From assembly GCF_900188485.1 (NCBI RefSeq), contig NZ_FZPH01000030.1, positions 1 to 55,844 on the forward strand: a stretch of 55,844 bases of DNA. Direction: 5' to 3'. Under the pieces are notes generated by a model, which saw nothing but the letters and a program-made list of their open reading frames with translations, had not been told where the DNA came from and did not search any database. A program made the position numbers and the translations under genes. Within the stretch, counting starts at the first letter, position 1. Each line of letters starts with the position of its first letter. Below are positions 15,801-24,317 of this stretch, in pieces. Source of the DNA: Asanoa hainanensis (GTDB taxonomy: Bacteria > Actinomycetota > Actinomycetes > Mycobacteriales > Micromonosporaceae).

Positions 15801-17045
15801 CTATACAGAGATCTTTAGATGCCTCGATGCGACGGCGTACGCCTGTGCGCGGATCTCGGGAATCGCCGTGGTCTCCCACCAGCGGCCGCGGCGCAGGCTG
15901 CCGAGCACGTGCAGGCCCTCGGTCGGCCGGCCGTCCCGGCCGATCGGGCGGCCGGTGTCGTCGACGTCGATGCCCAGCGCGAGCGGGTCCGCGCGGGCCA
16001 GCCCGTCGGCGACCAGCGAGCGCACCAGCGGGATGCCCGCCGGGTGACCGGGCCCGGTGCAGTTGACGACCGCGTCGAAGGTCCGCGGCCCCGGCATGGT
16101 CACCGCGAAACCGCGCGGCGCGGTGCGGATCGACGTCACCCGGGCCGCGAGCACCTCCAAGGCGCCGTCCGTGCGGGCTCCCTCAACTGCGGCCGCCACC
16201 TCCGGCGCGCAGCGATGCCGGTGCACCTCCCAGTAGCGTGCCAGGTGGCGCAGGAACCGCTGTTGCTCATCGAGGCTGAGCCCGGACCAGACCTGGTCGA
16301 CCTGCGGTCGCAGCGCGTCCACACTGGCCCGCCAGTCCGGGCTGCCCCGCAGCGCCCGCAGCAGCTCGCGCAGCCCGCCCACGTCGACGCGGGCGGGCCG
16401 TGCCGGCAGTTCGGTGTGCGCCTTGGGCAGCAGGCCGTGCCGGGAGACGGCGACGATCTGGCCCCGGTGACCGCGGGCGAGCAGCGTCAGCACCGCGTCG
16501 ACGGCGGTCAGGCCGGTGCCGAGCAGCAGCACCCGGTCGGTCGCCGCGAGGCCGTCCAGCGCGCCCGGCGACCAGGGCACCGCGACGTACCCGGGCGCCC
16601 GCCGGACCGCGACCGACGCCGCGGCCGGGAAGACCGGTGGCGGCGGACCGACCGCCAGGACGACGTCGGAAGCCGACACGGTCGTGCCGTCGCTGAGCTC
16701 GACCGCCCAGCCGCCCGGAGCGGCCCGGACCCGCAGCGCGCGCCGCGCGAGGTGCGGCACCGCGCCGATCCGCTCGGCGAGATAAGCGCCGTAGATCCCG
16801 CGGGGCAGGAACTCGTCCGGGCGACATCGGGCCCACGCGGCGAAGTCGCCCGGGTCGTCCGGATCGACCGACATCGTCCCGGCCCGTGAATTGAGCAGAT
16901 GCCGCGGCTCGCGGGTGGCATACGCTGAGCCCGGTCCCACTTTAGGAGCCGGGTCGACGACGGTCACCGCGCGTCCACTGTGTCGAGCGACGGCCAACGC
17001 GGCCAGTGCCCCGGCGGGGCCACCACCGATGATCAGGGTTTCCAT
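15801..17045 (-). CDS. FAD/NAD(P)-binding protein (NAD_binding_9 type)
   Basis: The 414-residue protein has an N-terminal dinucleotide fold (LIIGGGPAGALAAL) and the hallmark of the FAD-NAD(P)-binding family (RHLLNSRAGTMSVDP with DDPGDFAAW). A second Rossmann-like motif follows (LLLGTGLTAVDAVLTL), and it ends with TGPGHPAG and a GSLRRGRWWETTAIPEIR tail. Proteins of this type are often encoded near sulfate/sulfonate assimilation genes, but the reaction is not known. It is transcribed divergently from the SBP56 gene across a 71-bp promoter region holding the CCTAT-N7-GTAGG motif, so both genes are probably co-regulated with the transporter operon. Confidence 0.82.
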   Translation of the reverse strand: METLIIGGGPAGALAALAVARHSGRAVTVVDPAPKVGPGSAYATREPRHLLNSRAGTMSVDPDDPGDFAAWARCRPDEFLPRGIYGAYLAERIGAVPHLARRALRVRAAPGGWAVELSDGTTVSASDVVLAVGPPPPVFPAAASVAVRRAPGYVAVPWSPGALDGLAATDRVLLLGTGLTAVDAVLTLLARGHRGQIVAVSRHGLLPKAHTELPARPARVDVGGLRELLRALRGSPDWRASVDALRPQVDQVWSGLSLDEQQRFLRHLARYWEVHRHRCAPEVAAAVEGARTDGALEVLAARVTSIRTAPRGFAVTMPGPRTFDAVVNCTGPGHPAGIPLVRSLVADGLARADPLALGIDVDDTGRPIGRDGRPTEGLHVLGSLRRGRWWETTAIPEIRAQAYAVASRHLKISV

Positions 17046-17067
17046 GCGCCACCGCCGCCCCTTAAAT

Positions 17068-17084
17068 CCTATAGGTATTGTAGG
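17068..17084. promoter_or_regulatory. CCTAT-N7-GTAGG operator-like motif in divergent promoter
   Basis: CCTAT-AGGTATT-GTAGG is a second copy of the spaced motif seen at 9917-9933, with the same 7-bp gap and different central bases. It lies between the FAD-binding gene (start 17045) and the SBP56 gene (start 17117). Confidence 0.55.
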
Positions 17085-17116
17085 TTACCGTCGGAATCAG
17101 GCAAAGGAGTGCCGCG

Positions 17117-18523
17117 ATGCCGTTGTGGAAGCCGGACCCGACCTTCTATCCCTCCCCGCGCCAGGCGGTGTCCGCGCCCGCCGAGAAGCTGGCCTACGTC
17201 GCCGCGTTCGACCGGGCCGCCGAGCAGCCCGACGCGATCGCCGTGCTCGACGTCGACGAGACCTCCGACAGCTACGGCCGCGTGGTCGGCTGGACCGACC
17301 TGCCGCACCGCGGCGACGAGCTCCATCACTTCGGCTGGAACGCGTGCAGCAGCGCGCTCTGCCCGTCGTCGCCGCACCCGCACGTCGAGCGTCGCTACCT
17401 GATCGTGCCGGGGCTGCGCTCGTCGCGGATCTACGTGCTCGACACCAAGGACAACCCGAAGGCGCCGAAGATCGTCCGTACCATCGAGCCCGCGGAGCTG
17501 GCCAAGGCGGGCTACTCCCGGCCGCACACCGTGCACTGTGGTCCGGAGGGGATCTACGTCTCCAACCTGGGCGGCGCCGACGGCGCGGACGGGCCCGGCG
17601 GCATCGCGCTGCTCGACCACGACTCGTTCGACGTGCTCGGCGCCTGGGAGATCGACCGCGGGCCGCAATACTTCGGCTACGACTTCTGGTGGCACCTGAC
17701 CCGCGACGTGGTGGTGACCAGCGAGTGGGGCACGCCGTCGATGATCGAGGACGGGTTGGTCGGCGAGTTGCTGCTCGGCCGGAAATACGGGCACTCGATC
17801 CACTTCTTCGACCTGCGCAAGCGCCGCCACCTGCAGACGCTGGATCTCGGCGACCAGCACCAGATGGCGCTCGAACTGCGGCCCGCGCACGACCCCACCA
17901 AGGAATACGGCTTCGTCGGCGTCGTGGCCAGCGTCGAGGACCTGTCGGCGTCGGTCTGGCTCTGGCACCGGGCCGAGTCCGGCGACTTCGCTATCCGCAA
18001 GGTGATCGAGATTCCCGCCGAGCCGGCGGACGCGGCCGACCTGCCGCCGATCCTCCAGCCGTTCGGCGCCGTGCCGCCGCTGGTCACCGACATCGACCTG
18101 TCGGTCGACGACCGCTACCTCTACGTCTCCGCGTGGGGCATCGGCAAGCTCCTGCAATACGACGTGTCCGACCCGTTCGCTCCCCGGCTGACCGGCGAGG
18201 TGCGGCTCGGCGGCATCGTCACGCGGGCCGCCCACCCGGCCGCACCCGACCTGGCCCTGGCCGGCGGCCCGCAGATGGTCGAGGTGTCCCGCGACGGCCG
18301 CCGGGTCTACATCACGAACTCCCTCTACGGCGCGTGGGACGACCAGTTCTATCCCGACGGTGTCGGCGCCTGGGCGGCCCGGCTCGACGTCGACCTCGAC
18401 AACGGCGGCCTGTCCCCCGATCCCCGCTTCTTCCCGCACGGCGACGAGTTCCGCGGGCGCCGCGTTCACCAGACAAGACTGCAGGGCGGTGACGCCTCCT
18501 CGGACTCATACTGCTTCCCGTGA
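17117..18523 (+). CDS. SBP56-family protein, probable methanethiol oxidase
   Basis: The 468-residue protein matches the selenium-binding-protein/methanethiol oxidase family: the FGWNACSSALC motif carrying the conserved Cys77, SRPHTVHCGPEG, GPQYFGYDFWWHL, SEWGTPSMI, LEVRPAHDP-like LELRPAHDP and the late TNSLYGAWDDQFYPDG. Family members oxidise methanethiol to formaldehyde, H2O2 and H2S using copper, with a beta-propeller fold. It could thus recycle sulfur released from organosulfur uptake. The start at 17117 follows AAAGGAG. Its stop overlaps the membrane-protein gene by a GTGA. It has no signal peptide, so it is likely cytosolic, unlike some periplasmic bacterial MtoX proteins. Confidence 0.9.
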   Translation: MPLWKPDPTFYPSPRQAVSAPAEKLAYVAAFDRAAEQPDAIAVLDVDETSDSYGRVVGWTDLPHRGDELHHFGWNACSSALCPSSPHPHVERRYLIVPGLRSSRIYVLDTKDNPKAPKIVRTIEPAELAKAGYSRPHTVHCGPEGIYVSNLGGADGADGPGGIALLDHDSFDVLGAWEIDRGPQYFGYDFWWHLTRDVVVTSEWGTPSMIEDGLVGELLLGRKYGHSIHFFDLRKRRHLQTLDLGDQHQMALELRPAHDPTKEYGFVGVVASVEDLSASVWLWHRAESGDFAIRKVIEIPAEPADAADLPPILQPFGAVPPLVTDIDLSVDDRYLYVSAWGIGKLLQYDVSDPFAPRLTGEVRLGGIVTRAAHPAAPDLALAGGPQMVEVSRDGRRVYITNSLYGAWDDQFYPDGVGAWAARLDVDLDNGGLSPDPRFFPHGDEFRGRRVHQTRLQGGDASSDSYCFP

Positions 18524-19164
18524 GTTGGCTGGAGATCCTTACCCTCGCCGGGCTCGGCGCGTTCCACGGCCTCAACCCCGGCATGGGGTGGCTGTTCGCC
18601 GTCGCCATCGGGCTGCAGGAACGGTCGGCGCTGGCGGTGCTCCGCTCGCTGGTGCCGATCGCGGCCGGGCACGCGCTGTCGGTGTTCGCCGTCGCCGCGC
18701 TCGTCGAGGGTCTGCGGTCGGTGCTGGCGACCCGGGTGGTCGCCATCGCCGGCGGCCTCGTCATGGTCGGCTTCGGACTGTGGCGCGCGCTGTCCCGCCG
18801 CCACTTCGCCTGGGCCGGCATGCGCCTGACGCCCTGGCAGCTCACCGGGTGGTCGTTCCTGATGTCGTCGGTGCACGGCGCCGGGCTGATGCTGGTGCCG
18901 GTGCTGGTGGCCAACCCGCCGCCCGGCGTGCACCAGGACCACGCCCTGCACGCGCCGTCGGACCCGAGCGCCCTGCTCTGGCAGGGCCTCGCGGCGACCA
19001 CCGTCCACACCGTCGCGATGGTGACCGTGGCCGGCGTGATCGGCCTGCTGGTCTACCGGGTGCTCGGGCTCGAGGTGCTGCGCCGGGCCTGGGTCAACCT
19101 CGACCTCGTCTGGGCGGTCGCCCTGATCGGCTCCGGCGCGGCGGCGGTCGCCCTCACCCTTTGA
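18520..19164 (+). CDS. polytopic membrane protein coupled to SBP56
   Basis: The 214-residue protein has about six hydrophobic helices. Histidines near membrane edges stand out (AFHGLNPGMGW in helix 1, AAGHALSVF in helix 2, SSVHGAGLM, then TTVHTVAMV). The pattern recalls nickel/cobalt transporter-like or TauE/SafE/CcdA-like proteins, but no family is clear. The GTG start overlaps the SBP56 stop by 4 bp, so it is co-translated; metal supply to the copper-type oxidase or export of a sulfur product are guesses. Confidence 0.7.
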   Translation: MSWLEILTLAGLGAFHGLNPGMGWLFAVAIGLQERSALAVLRSLVPIAAGHALSVFAVAALVEGLRSVLATRVVAIAGGLVMVGFGLWRALSRRHFAWAGMRLTPWQLTGWSFLMSSVHGAGLMLVPVLVANPPPGVHQDHALHAPSDPSALLWQGLAATTVHTVAMVTVAGVIGLLVYRVLGLEVLRRAWVNLDLVWAVALIGSGAAAVALTL

Positions 19165-19648
19165 GCGAGCCCGTGCGCTTGGTCGTCGGGTCGGTGGCCA
19201 CGCAGGTGACCCCGCGGTCGCCGGCCGTCCAGGAGAGCTCGGTCGGGTGCAGGTAGAACAGCTCGACCTTGTCGTCGGCGACCGACGACGGCGCGTAGTC
19301 CTCGAACTGGGCGAGGCACTCCTGCTGCGCCTGCAGGCCCAGCTTGTCGACACCCGGGTACGGCCCGGCCGGCAGCTCGACGATCGCGAACACCTCGCCC
19401 TCGTGCGGCTGCTCGCACGGCAACACCGGCAGCGCGGCGACGTCGTCGCTCTCCCGCAGCCCGTCGACGCAGTGGCCGACCGCCAGCTTGCCCGCCGACA
19501 CCTCGCCGCCGGACGAGGACGCGTCCGCACCGCGCAGGGCGACCGCGGCGCCGACCACCGCCGCCACGACGATGACGACCGCGAACAGCACGCCGAACAC
19601 GAGCAGGCCCCGCGCCGGCTGTCTCGAGGGTGCCTCTGCCGACGTCAC
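19154..19648 (-). CDS. septum formation domain membrane protein
   Basis: The 164-residue protein has one N-terminal transmembrane helix (about 14-38) and an extracytoplasmic Septum_form-type domain: VGHCVDGL, LPVLPCEQPHEGEVFAI, QQECLAQFEDY and a final TCVATDP, giving four conserved cysteines that could form two disulfides. The start is GTG at 19648. It is convergent with the preceding gene, with an 11-bp overlap of the 3' ends. A specific role in division is unproven. Confidence 0.78.
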   Translation of the reverse strand: MTSAEAPSRQPARGLLVFGVLFAVVIVVAAVVGAAVALRGADASSSGGEVSAGKLAVGHCVDGLRESDDVAALPVLPCEQPHEGEVFAIVELPAGPYPGVDKLGLQAQQECLAQFEDYAPSSVADDKVELFYLHPTELSWTAGDRGVTCVATDPTTKRTGSLKG

Positions 19649-19707
19649 GCGCGGGAAACTAGCACCGTGAGCAGGCCACGGGCGAGTCCTGTGACACGAT
19701 CGCGGCC

Positions 19708-20481
19708 ATGTTGCGCAGTGTCCACGACCGTGCCGAGCTTGCCGCGTTGCTCCGCAAGGACCCTGCTCTGCACGCGTACCAGCTCGGCGATCTCGACGAC
19801 TTCTTCTGGCCGTTCACGACCTGGTACGCGCACGGCGAGACGGTGGCCCTGATCTACCACGGGCAGCCGACGCCGACCCTGCTCGCGTTCGGCGCGGACG
19901 AGCCGCTGCGCGACCTGCTGACCCGGCTCGTCCCGCTGCTGCCCCGCACGGTCTACGCCCACCTCTCCCCCGGCGCCGGTGTCGCGCTGGCCCCGGCGTA
20001 CACCCGGACGCACGACGGCGGCCCGCACCACAAGATGGCCCTGGCCGGCGCGCCCGTGGGTCCCGCGGAGGGCGAGCCGTTGGGCCCCGCCGACCTCGGC
20101 GAGCTCGAGGACCTCTACGCGGCGGCGTACCCCGGCAACTGGTTCGACCGCCGGATGCTGGAGACCGGCCAGTACGTCGGCCTGCGCCGCGCGGGCCGGC
20201 TCGTCGCGGTGGCCGGCGTGCACGTCTGGTCGCCGGTCTACCGGGTCAGCGCGATCGGCAACGTCACCACCGATCCGGCCCACCGTGGCCAGGGGCTCGC
20301 CCAGCGGGTCACCGCCGCGCTCTGCCACCGGCTGCGCGAGACGACCGACGTCGTCACCCTCAACGTCAAGGCCGACAACGCACCCGCCGTCGCCGCGTAC
20401 ACGCGGATCGGTTTCCGGATCATCGGCGGGTACGAGGAGGCCGCCTACGTTTCGGCCGGGGCCGAAAGGTCCCGCGCCTAG
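19708..20481 (+). CDS. GNAT-family N-acetyltransferase
   Basis: The 257-residue protein has an atypical N-terminal half (LRKDPALHAYQLGDLDDFFW) and a C-terminal GNAT domain. Its acetyl-CoA loop is TTDPAHRGQGLAQRVTAALC, and NVKADNAPAVAAYTRIGF is the usual final helix-strand. The N-terminal arrangement resembles GNAT proteins with a double-GNAT fold. The substrate cannot be told. Next gene starts 10 bp downstream. Confidence 0.85.
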   Translation: MLRSVHDRAELAALLRKDPALHAYQLGDLDDFFWPFTTWYAHGETVALIYHGQPTPTLLAFGADEPLRDLLTRLVPLLPRTVYAHLSPGAGVALAPAYTRTHDGGPHHKMALAGAPVGPAEGEPLGPADLGELEDLYAAAYPGNWFDRRMLETGQYVGLRRAGRLVAVAGVHVWSPVYRVSAIGNVTTDPAHRGQGLAQRVTAALCHRLRETTDVVTLNVKADNAPAVAAYTRIGFRIIGGYEEAAYVSAGAERSRA

Positions 20482-20490
20482 CGTGACGGC

Positions 20491-21384
20491 GTGAAAATCG
20501 CTGCCGCCATCTCCACCACCGTCCTCCTCTGGGCCTCGGCGTTCGTCGCCATCCGGCACCTCGGCGCCGACGTGCGGCCCGGCGCGCTCGCGCTCGGCCG
20601 GCTGCTGGTCGCCGCCGTCCTGCTCGGTGCGCTGGTCGCGGTCCGCCGACCGCGCTGGCCGGCCAGAAGCGCCTGGCCGCGCCTGCTGGTCTGCGGTGTC
20701 GCCTGGCTCGGCGTCTACAACGTGGCCCTGAACGCCGCCGAGCGCCGGGTCGACGCCGGCACCGCCGCGATGGTGGTCAACCTGGGGCCGGTGCTGATCG
20801 CCGTCCTGGCCGGGCTGTTCCTCCGGGAGGGCTTCCCGCGCACGCTGCTGCTCGGGCTGGGCATCGCGTTCGCGGGCACCGTCCTGATCGGCGTAGCGGC
20901 CGCCGGCGACACCCGGGCCGACCCGTGGGGCGTCGTGCTCTGCCTGGTCGCCGCGGTCGGCTACGCGGTCGGGGTGGTCGCGCAGAAGCCGCTGCTGGCC
21001 GGCTCCGACCCGCTCGCCGTCACCTTCCTCGCCACGGTGGTCGGCGCCGTCGCCTGCCTGCCGTTCGCCGGCGAGCTCGTCGCCGACGCGACCACACCCG
21101 CGACCATCGGCTGGCTCGTCTACCTGGGGGCCGGGCCGACCGCGCTGGCGTTCACCACGTGGGCGTACGCGCTGGCCCACACCGGCGCCGGCAAGCTCGG
21201 TGCCACCACGTACCTCGTACCCCCGCTGGTGGTGATCATGGCCTGGGCCCTGCTCGGCGAGGTGCCGGCGGCGCTCGCGCTCGGCGGCGGCCTGCTCTGC
21301 CTGGCCGGGGTCGCGGCGACCCGGGCGAGAAACTTGACCCTCACGCGACGGCAGGGTGTTTCGTGGGGAGTCGAGAGGGGGTGA
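20491..21384 (+). CDS. DMT-superfamily (EamA) transporter
   Basis: The 297-residue protein has ten predicted helices in two EamA repeats (5+5): LLWASAFVAIRHLGADVRPG in the first, AGPTALAFTTWAYAL and LGATTYLVPPLVVIMAWALL in the second. It probably exports a metabolite or amino acid. The start is GTG at 20491. Its last 17 codons run through what looks like the promoter/operator of the MerR gene downstream, so the C-terminal tail is probably not under strong constraint. Confidence 0.88.
   Translation: MKIAAAISTTVLLWASAFVAIRHLGADVRPGALALGRLLVAAVLLGALVAVRRPRWPARSAWPRLLVCGVAWLGVYNVALNAAERRVDAGTAAMVVNLGPVLIAVLAGLFLREGFPRTLLLGLGIAFAGTVLIGVAAAGDTRADPWGVVLCLVAAVGYAVGVVAQKPLLAGSDPLAVTFLATVVGAVACLPFAGELVADATTPATIGWLVYLGAGPTALAFTTWAYALAHTGAGKLGATTYLVPPLVVIMAWALLGEVPAALALGGGLLCLAGVAATRARNLTLTRRQGVSWGVERG
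21334..21365 (+). promoter_or_regulatory. MerR/TipA-type promoter inside end of EamA gene
   Basis: TTGACC (21334-21339) is followed by the imperfect inverted repeat ACCCT-CACGCGACGGC-AGGGT (21338-21358). MerR-family promoters place a dyad in an over-long -35/-10 spacer, as tipA does. It lies 33 bp before the MerR start, suggesting autoregulation. The -10 box is not clear. Confidence 0.4.
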
Positions 21385-21390
21385 GCCCGG

Positions 21391-22143
21391 ATGGGTTACG
21401 CGGTGAGTCGGGTGGCGGCGTTGGCCGGTGTCACGGTGCGCACGCTGCACCACTACGACGACATCGGGCTGCTGGTGCCCGGCGAGCGGACCTCGGCGGG
21501 CTACCGCGTCTACACCGACGCCGACCTGGAGCGGCTGCAACAGATCCGGTTCTACCGCGAGCTGGGCTTCGGCCTCGACGAGATCGCGGTGCTGCTGGAC
21601 ACGGCCGACCCGCGGGAGCACTTCCGCCGCCAGCACCGGCTGCTACTGGAGCGGATCACGAAACTGACGGAGATGGCGACCGCCATCGAGTTCGCGATGG
21701 AGGCACAGAAGGTGGGTGTGAACCTGACCCCGGAGGAGCGCTTCGAGGTGTTCGGCGACTTCGAGCCGGAGCGCTACGCCGACGAGGCCGAGGAACGGTG
21801 GGGTGGCACGGACGCGTACGCCGAGTCGCACCGGCGGACGAGCCGCTACAGCAAGGACGACTGGCTGCGGTTCCGCACCGAGAGCGAGGACTGGGGCCGC
21901 CGGTTGGCCGCGGTGATGGACAGCGGGCAGCCGGCCGAGGGCCAGGCGGCGATGGACCTCGCCGAGGAGCACCGGCAGCAGATCAGCCAGTGGTTCTACG
22001 AGTGCTCGTACGAGCTCCACACGGGGCTGGCCGACATGTACGTCGCGGATCCCCGGTTCACGGCGTTCTACGAGAAGCTGAAGCCGGGAATGGCCCAGTT
22101 CCTCAACGAGGCGATCCACGCCAACGCGGTGGCAAGGTCATAA
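21391..22143 (+). CDS. TipA-like MerR regulator with TipAS domain
   Basis: The 250-residue protein has an N-terminal MerR HTH (VSRVAALAGVTVRTLHHYDD, then GYRVYTDADLERL) and coiled coil. A C-terminal TipAS-type domain follows: EERWGGTDAYAESHRRTSRY, HRQQISQWFYECSYELHTGL and MYVADPRFTAFYEK. In TipAL a cysteine in this domain captures thiopeptides covalently; here a Cys is kept in WFYECSYE. It probably senses hydrophobic or thiopeptide-like drugs and activates its own promoter. The ribosome-binding site is GAGAGGGGG. Confidence 0.88.
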   Translation: MGYAVSRVAALAGVTVRTLHHYDDIGLLVPGERTSAGYRVYTDADLERLQQIRFYRELGFGLDEIAVLLDTADPREHFRRQHRLLLERITKLTEMATAIEFAMEAQKVGVNLTPEERFEVFGDFEPERYADEAEERWGGTDAYAESHRRTSRYSKDDWLRFRTESEDWGRRLAAVMDSGQPAEGQAAMDLAEEHRQQISQWFYECSYELHTGLADMYVADPRFTAFYEKLKPGMAQFLNEAIHANAVARS

Positions 22144-22153
22144 CCTTGGCCAC

Positions 22154-22615
22154 ATGAGTGGTCGCGCGGTCGAAGCGCTCGAAAATGCCGGAGTGGCGCA
22201 CCGGGTCGTCAACCACGGCCCGGTGCGCAGCCTCGCCGAGGCCGCCGCCGCCCGTGGCGTGGAGATCCCGGACGTCGTGAAGACGATCGTGGTCCGGCGC
22301 GGCGAGGGCGACTACCTGTTCGTGCTGGTGCCCGGCGACCGGGTGATCTCCTGGCCCAAGCTGCGCACGCTGCTCGGGGTCAGCCGGCTGTCCATGCCCG
22401 ACGCGGCGACCGCGTTCGACGCGACCGGCTACGAGCGCGGCACCATCACCCCGTTCGGGTCGCTGGTGCCGTGGCCGGTGGTCGCCGACGAGCGGATGGC
22501 CGGTCGGGAGATCACGCTGGGGGCCGGCGAGCACGGTGTCGCGGTGGCCGTCGATGCCGACACCGCCGTCCGCGCGCTCGGCGCGACGGTCGCCGACGTC
22601 TCCGACCCGGAGTAA
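22154..22615 (+). CDS. YbaK/EbsC-type aminoacyl-tRNA deacylase
   Basis: The 153-residue protein belongs to the YbaK/ProX trans-editing family, which hydrolyses mischarged aminoacyl-tRNA (for example Cys- or Ala-tRNAPro). Seen are the early VVNHGPVRSLAEAAAARG, the conserved lysine in DVVKTIVVR, DRVISWPKLRTLLG, and a TPFGSLVPWPVVAD loop. It is encoded 10 bp after the MerR gene. Cognate specificity cannot be assigned. Confidence 0.82.
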   Translation: MSGRAVEALENAGVAHRVVNHGPVRSLAEAAAARGVEIPDVVKTIVVRRGEGDYLFVLVPGDRVISWPKLRTLLGVSRLSMPDAATAFDATGYERGTITPFGSLVPWPVVADERMAGREITLGAGEHGVAVAVDADTAVRALGATVADVSDPE

Positions 22616-22787
22616 ACCGGGCGATAACCCGCCGTTTCCGGCGAGTTCCGGCGGAAGCGATACGGTCGTAAGAGGCGTCCGTCCCACATCGGCGCGCGCC
22701 GCTCCGATTGGGGCGCGAGGGCCGGTAGCGTTCTGCGGGGCGCCAACGGCGGCGATGCCCGACGACCGCGCGACACGAGGGGTACGC

Positions 22788-24317
22788 ATGAACGGCGACC
22801 TTGGCCCGGCCAACGAGATCCGGATCAACGGGGACGGCGGCGACGACCGCAAGGCCCCGCCCGGCGTCGTGGTGATCTTCGGTGCGTCCGGCGACCTGAC
22901 CGAGCGCAAGCTGATGCCGGCGCTGGCCAGGCTCGCGCAATACAAACGCCTGCCCGACGAGTTCCGGCTGGTCGGCGTGGCCCGCAGCCACCTGTCCGAC
23001 GACGAGTTCCGCCAGCGCTTCCCCGCCGGCCCCGCCGCCGAGGCGCCGGGCCTGGTCGAGACCATGCGCTACGTCAGCGGCGCCTACGACGACCCGCAGA
23101 CGTACGCGCACCTGCGCGAGCTGCTCGACGGCTTCGACCGCGACACCGGCACCGCCGGCAACCGGCTGTTCTACCTGGCCACGCCGCCGCAGGCGTTCGT
23201 GCCGATCATCGAGAACCTGGCCGCCGCGGGGCTCAACCAGCCCGGCGCGCCGGGCGGCTCCGCCCGCCTCGTGATCGAGAAGCCGTACGGCCACGACGAG
23301 GCCAGCGCCCGCGACCTCGACCGCCGCATCCACGCCGGGTTCGAGGAGGACCAGGTCTTCCGGATCGACCACTACCTCGGCAAGGACACCGTGCAGAACG
23401 TGATGGCGCTGCGCTTCGCCAACACGATCTTCCAGCCCATCTGGAACCGCACGTGGATCGACCAGGTGCAGATCACGGTGGCCGAGACGCTGGGCGTCGG
23501 CACCCGCGGCGGGTTCTACGAGCACGCCGGCGCGATGCGCGACATCGTGCAGAACCACGTGCTCCAGGTGCTCGCGCTGGCGCTGATGGAGCCGCCGGCG
23601 TCGTTCGCGCCCGAGGCGTTGCGCAACGAGAAGGTCAAGCTGCTCCAGTCGATCCGGCACCCGGCCGACGGCGACATCGACCAGATCGCGGTGCGCGGGC
23701 AGTACACGCGCGGCGGCACGAGCGGCGACCTCATGCCCGGCTACCGCGACGAGCAGGGCGTCGACCCGCTGTCCCGCACCGAGACGTACGCCGCGATGCG
23801 CCTGAACGTCGACAACTGGCGCTGGGCCGGCGTGCCGTTCTACGTGCGCACCGGCAAGCGACTGCCACGCCGCGTCACCGAGGTGGTCCTCCAGTTCACC
23901 CGCCCGCCGCACCTGCCGATCAGCGCCGCCCAGGTGACCGGGCTGCAGCCCGACGCGCTGATCCTGCGCATCCAGCCCGACGAGGGCATCACGCTGCGCT
24001 TCGGCGCGAAGGTGCCGGGCCACTCGTTCCGCGTGCGCACGGCGACCATGGAGTTCTCCTACGAGTCGACGTTCCGCGAGGAGTCGCCGGAGGCCTACGA
24101 GCGGCTGCTGCTCGACGCGCTGATCGGCGACCCGACGCTGTTCATCCGCTCCGACGAGGTGCTGCAGAGCTGGCGGATCGTCGATCCGATCATCGAGCAC
24201 TGGGCCAACAGCAAGGGCCGGATCCCGTTGTACGAGGCCGCGTCCTGGGGTCCCGACGAGGCCGACCAGCTCCTGGCCCGCGACGGCCGCTCGTGGCACA
24301 ACCCCGGCGGCCGCTGA
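22788..24317 (+). CDS. zwf: glucose-6-phosphate 1-dehydrogenase
   Basis: The 509-residue enzyme catalyses the first step of the oxidative pentose phosphate pathway (glucose-6-P to 6-phosphogluconolactone with NADP+). Seen are the coenzyme motif FGASGDLTERKLMPAL (31-46), VIEKPYGHD, the active-site RIDHYLGKDTVQN and the C-terminal WGPDEADQLL. The start at 22788 after GAGGGG gives the usual family length; longer upstream readings have no support. The stop shares a base with the aroQ start (TGATG). No transaldolase, transketolase, opcA or pgl lies next to it here, unlike the usual actinobacterial tal-zwf-opcA-pgl order, so this may be a second zwf copy. Confidence 0.95.
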   Translation: MNGDLGPANEIRINGDGGDDRKAPPGVVVIFGASGDLTERKLMPALARLAQYKRLPDEFRLVGVARSHLSDDEFRQRFPAGPAAEAPGLVETMRYVSGAYDDPQTYAHLRELLDGFDRDTGTAGNRLFYLATPPQAFVPIIENLAAAGLNQPGAPGGSARLVIEKPYGHDEASARDLDRRIHAGFEEDQVFRIDHYLGKDTVQNVMALRFANTIFQPIWNRTWIDQVQITVAETLGVGTRGGFYEHAGAMRDIVQNHVLQVLALALMEPPASFAPEALRNEKVKLLQSIRHPADGDIDQIAVRGQYTRGGTSGDLMPGYRDEQGVDPLSRTETYAAMRLNVDNWRWAGVPFYVRTGKRLPRRVTEVVLQFTRPPHLPISAAQVTGLQPDALILRIQPDEGITLRFGAKVPGHSFRVRTATMEFSYESTFREESPEAYERLLLDALIGDPTLFIRSDEVLQSWRIVDPIIEHWANSKGRIPLYEAASWGPDEADQLLARDGRSWHNPGGR

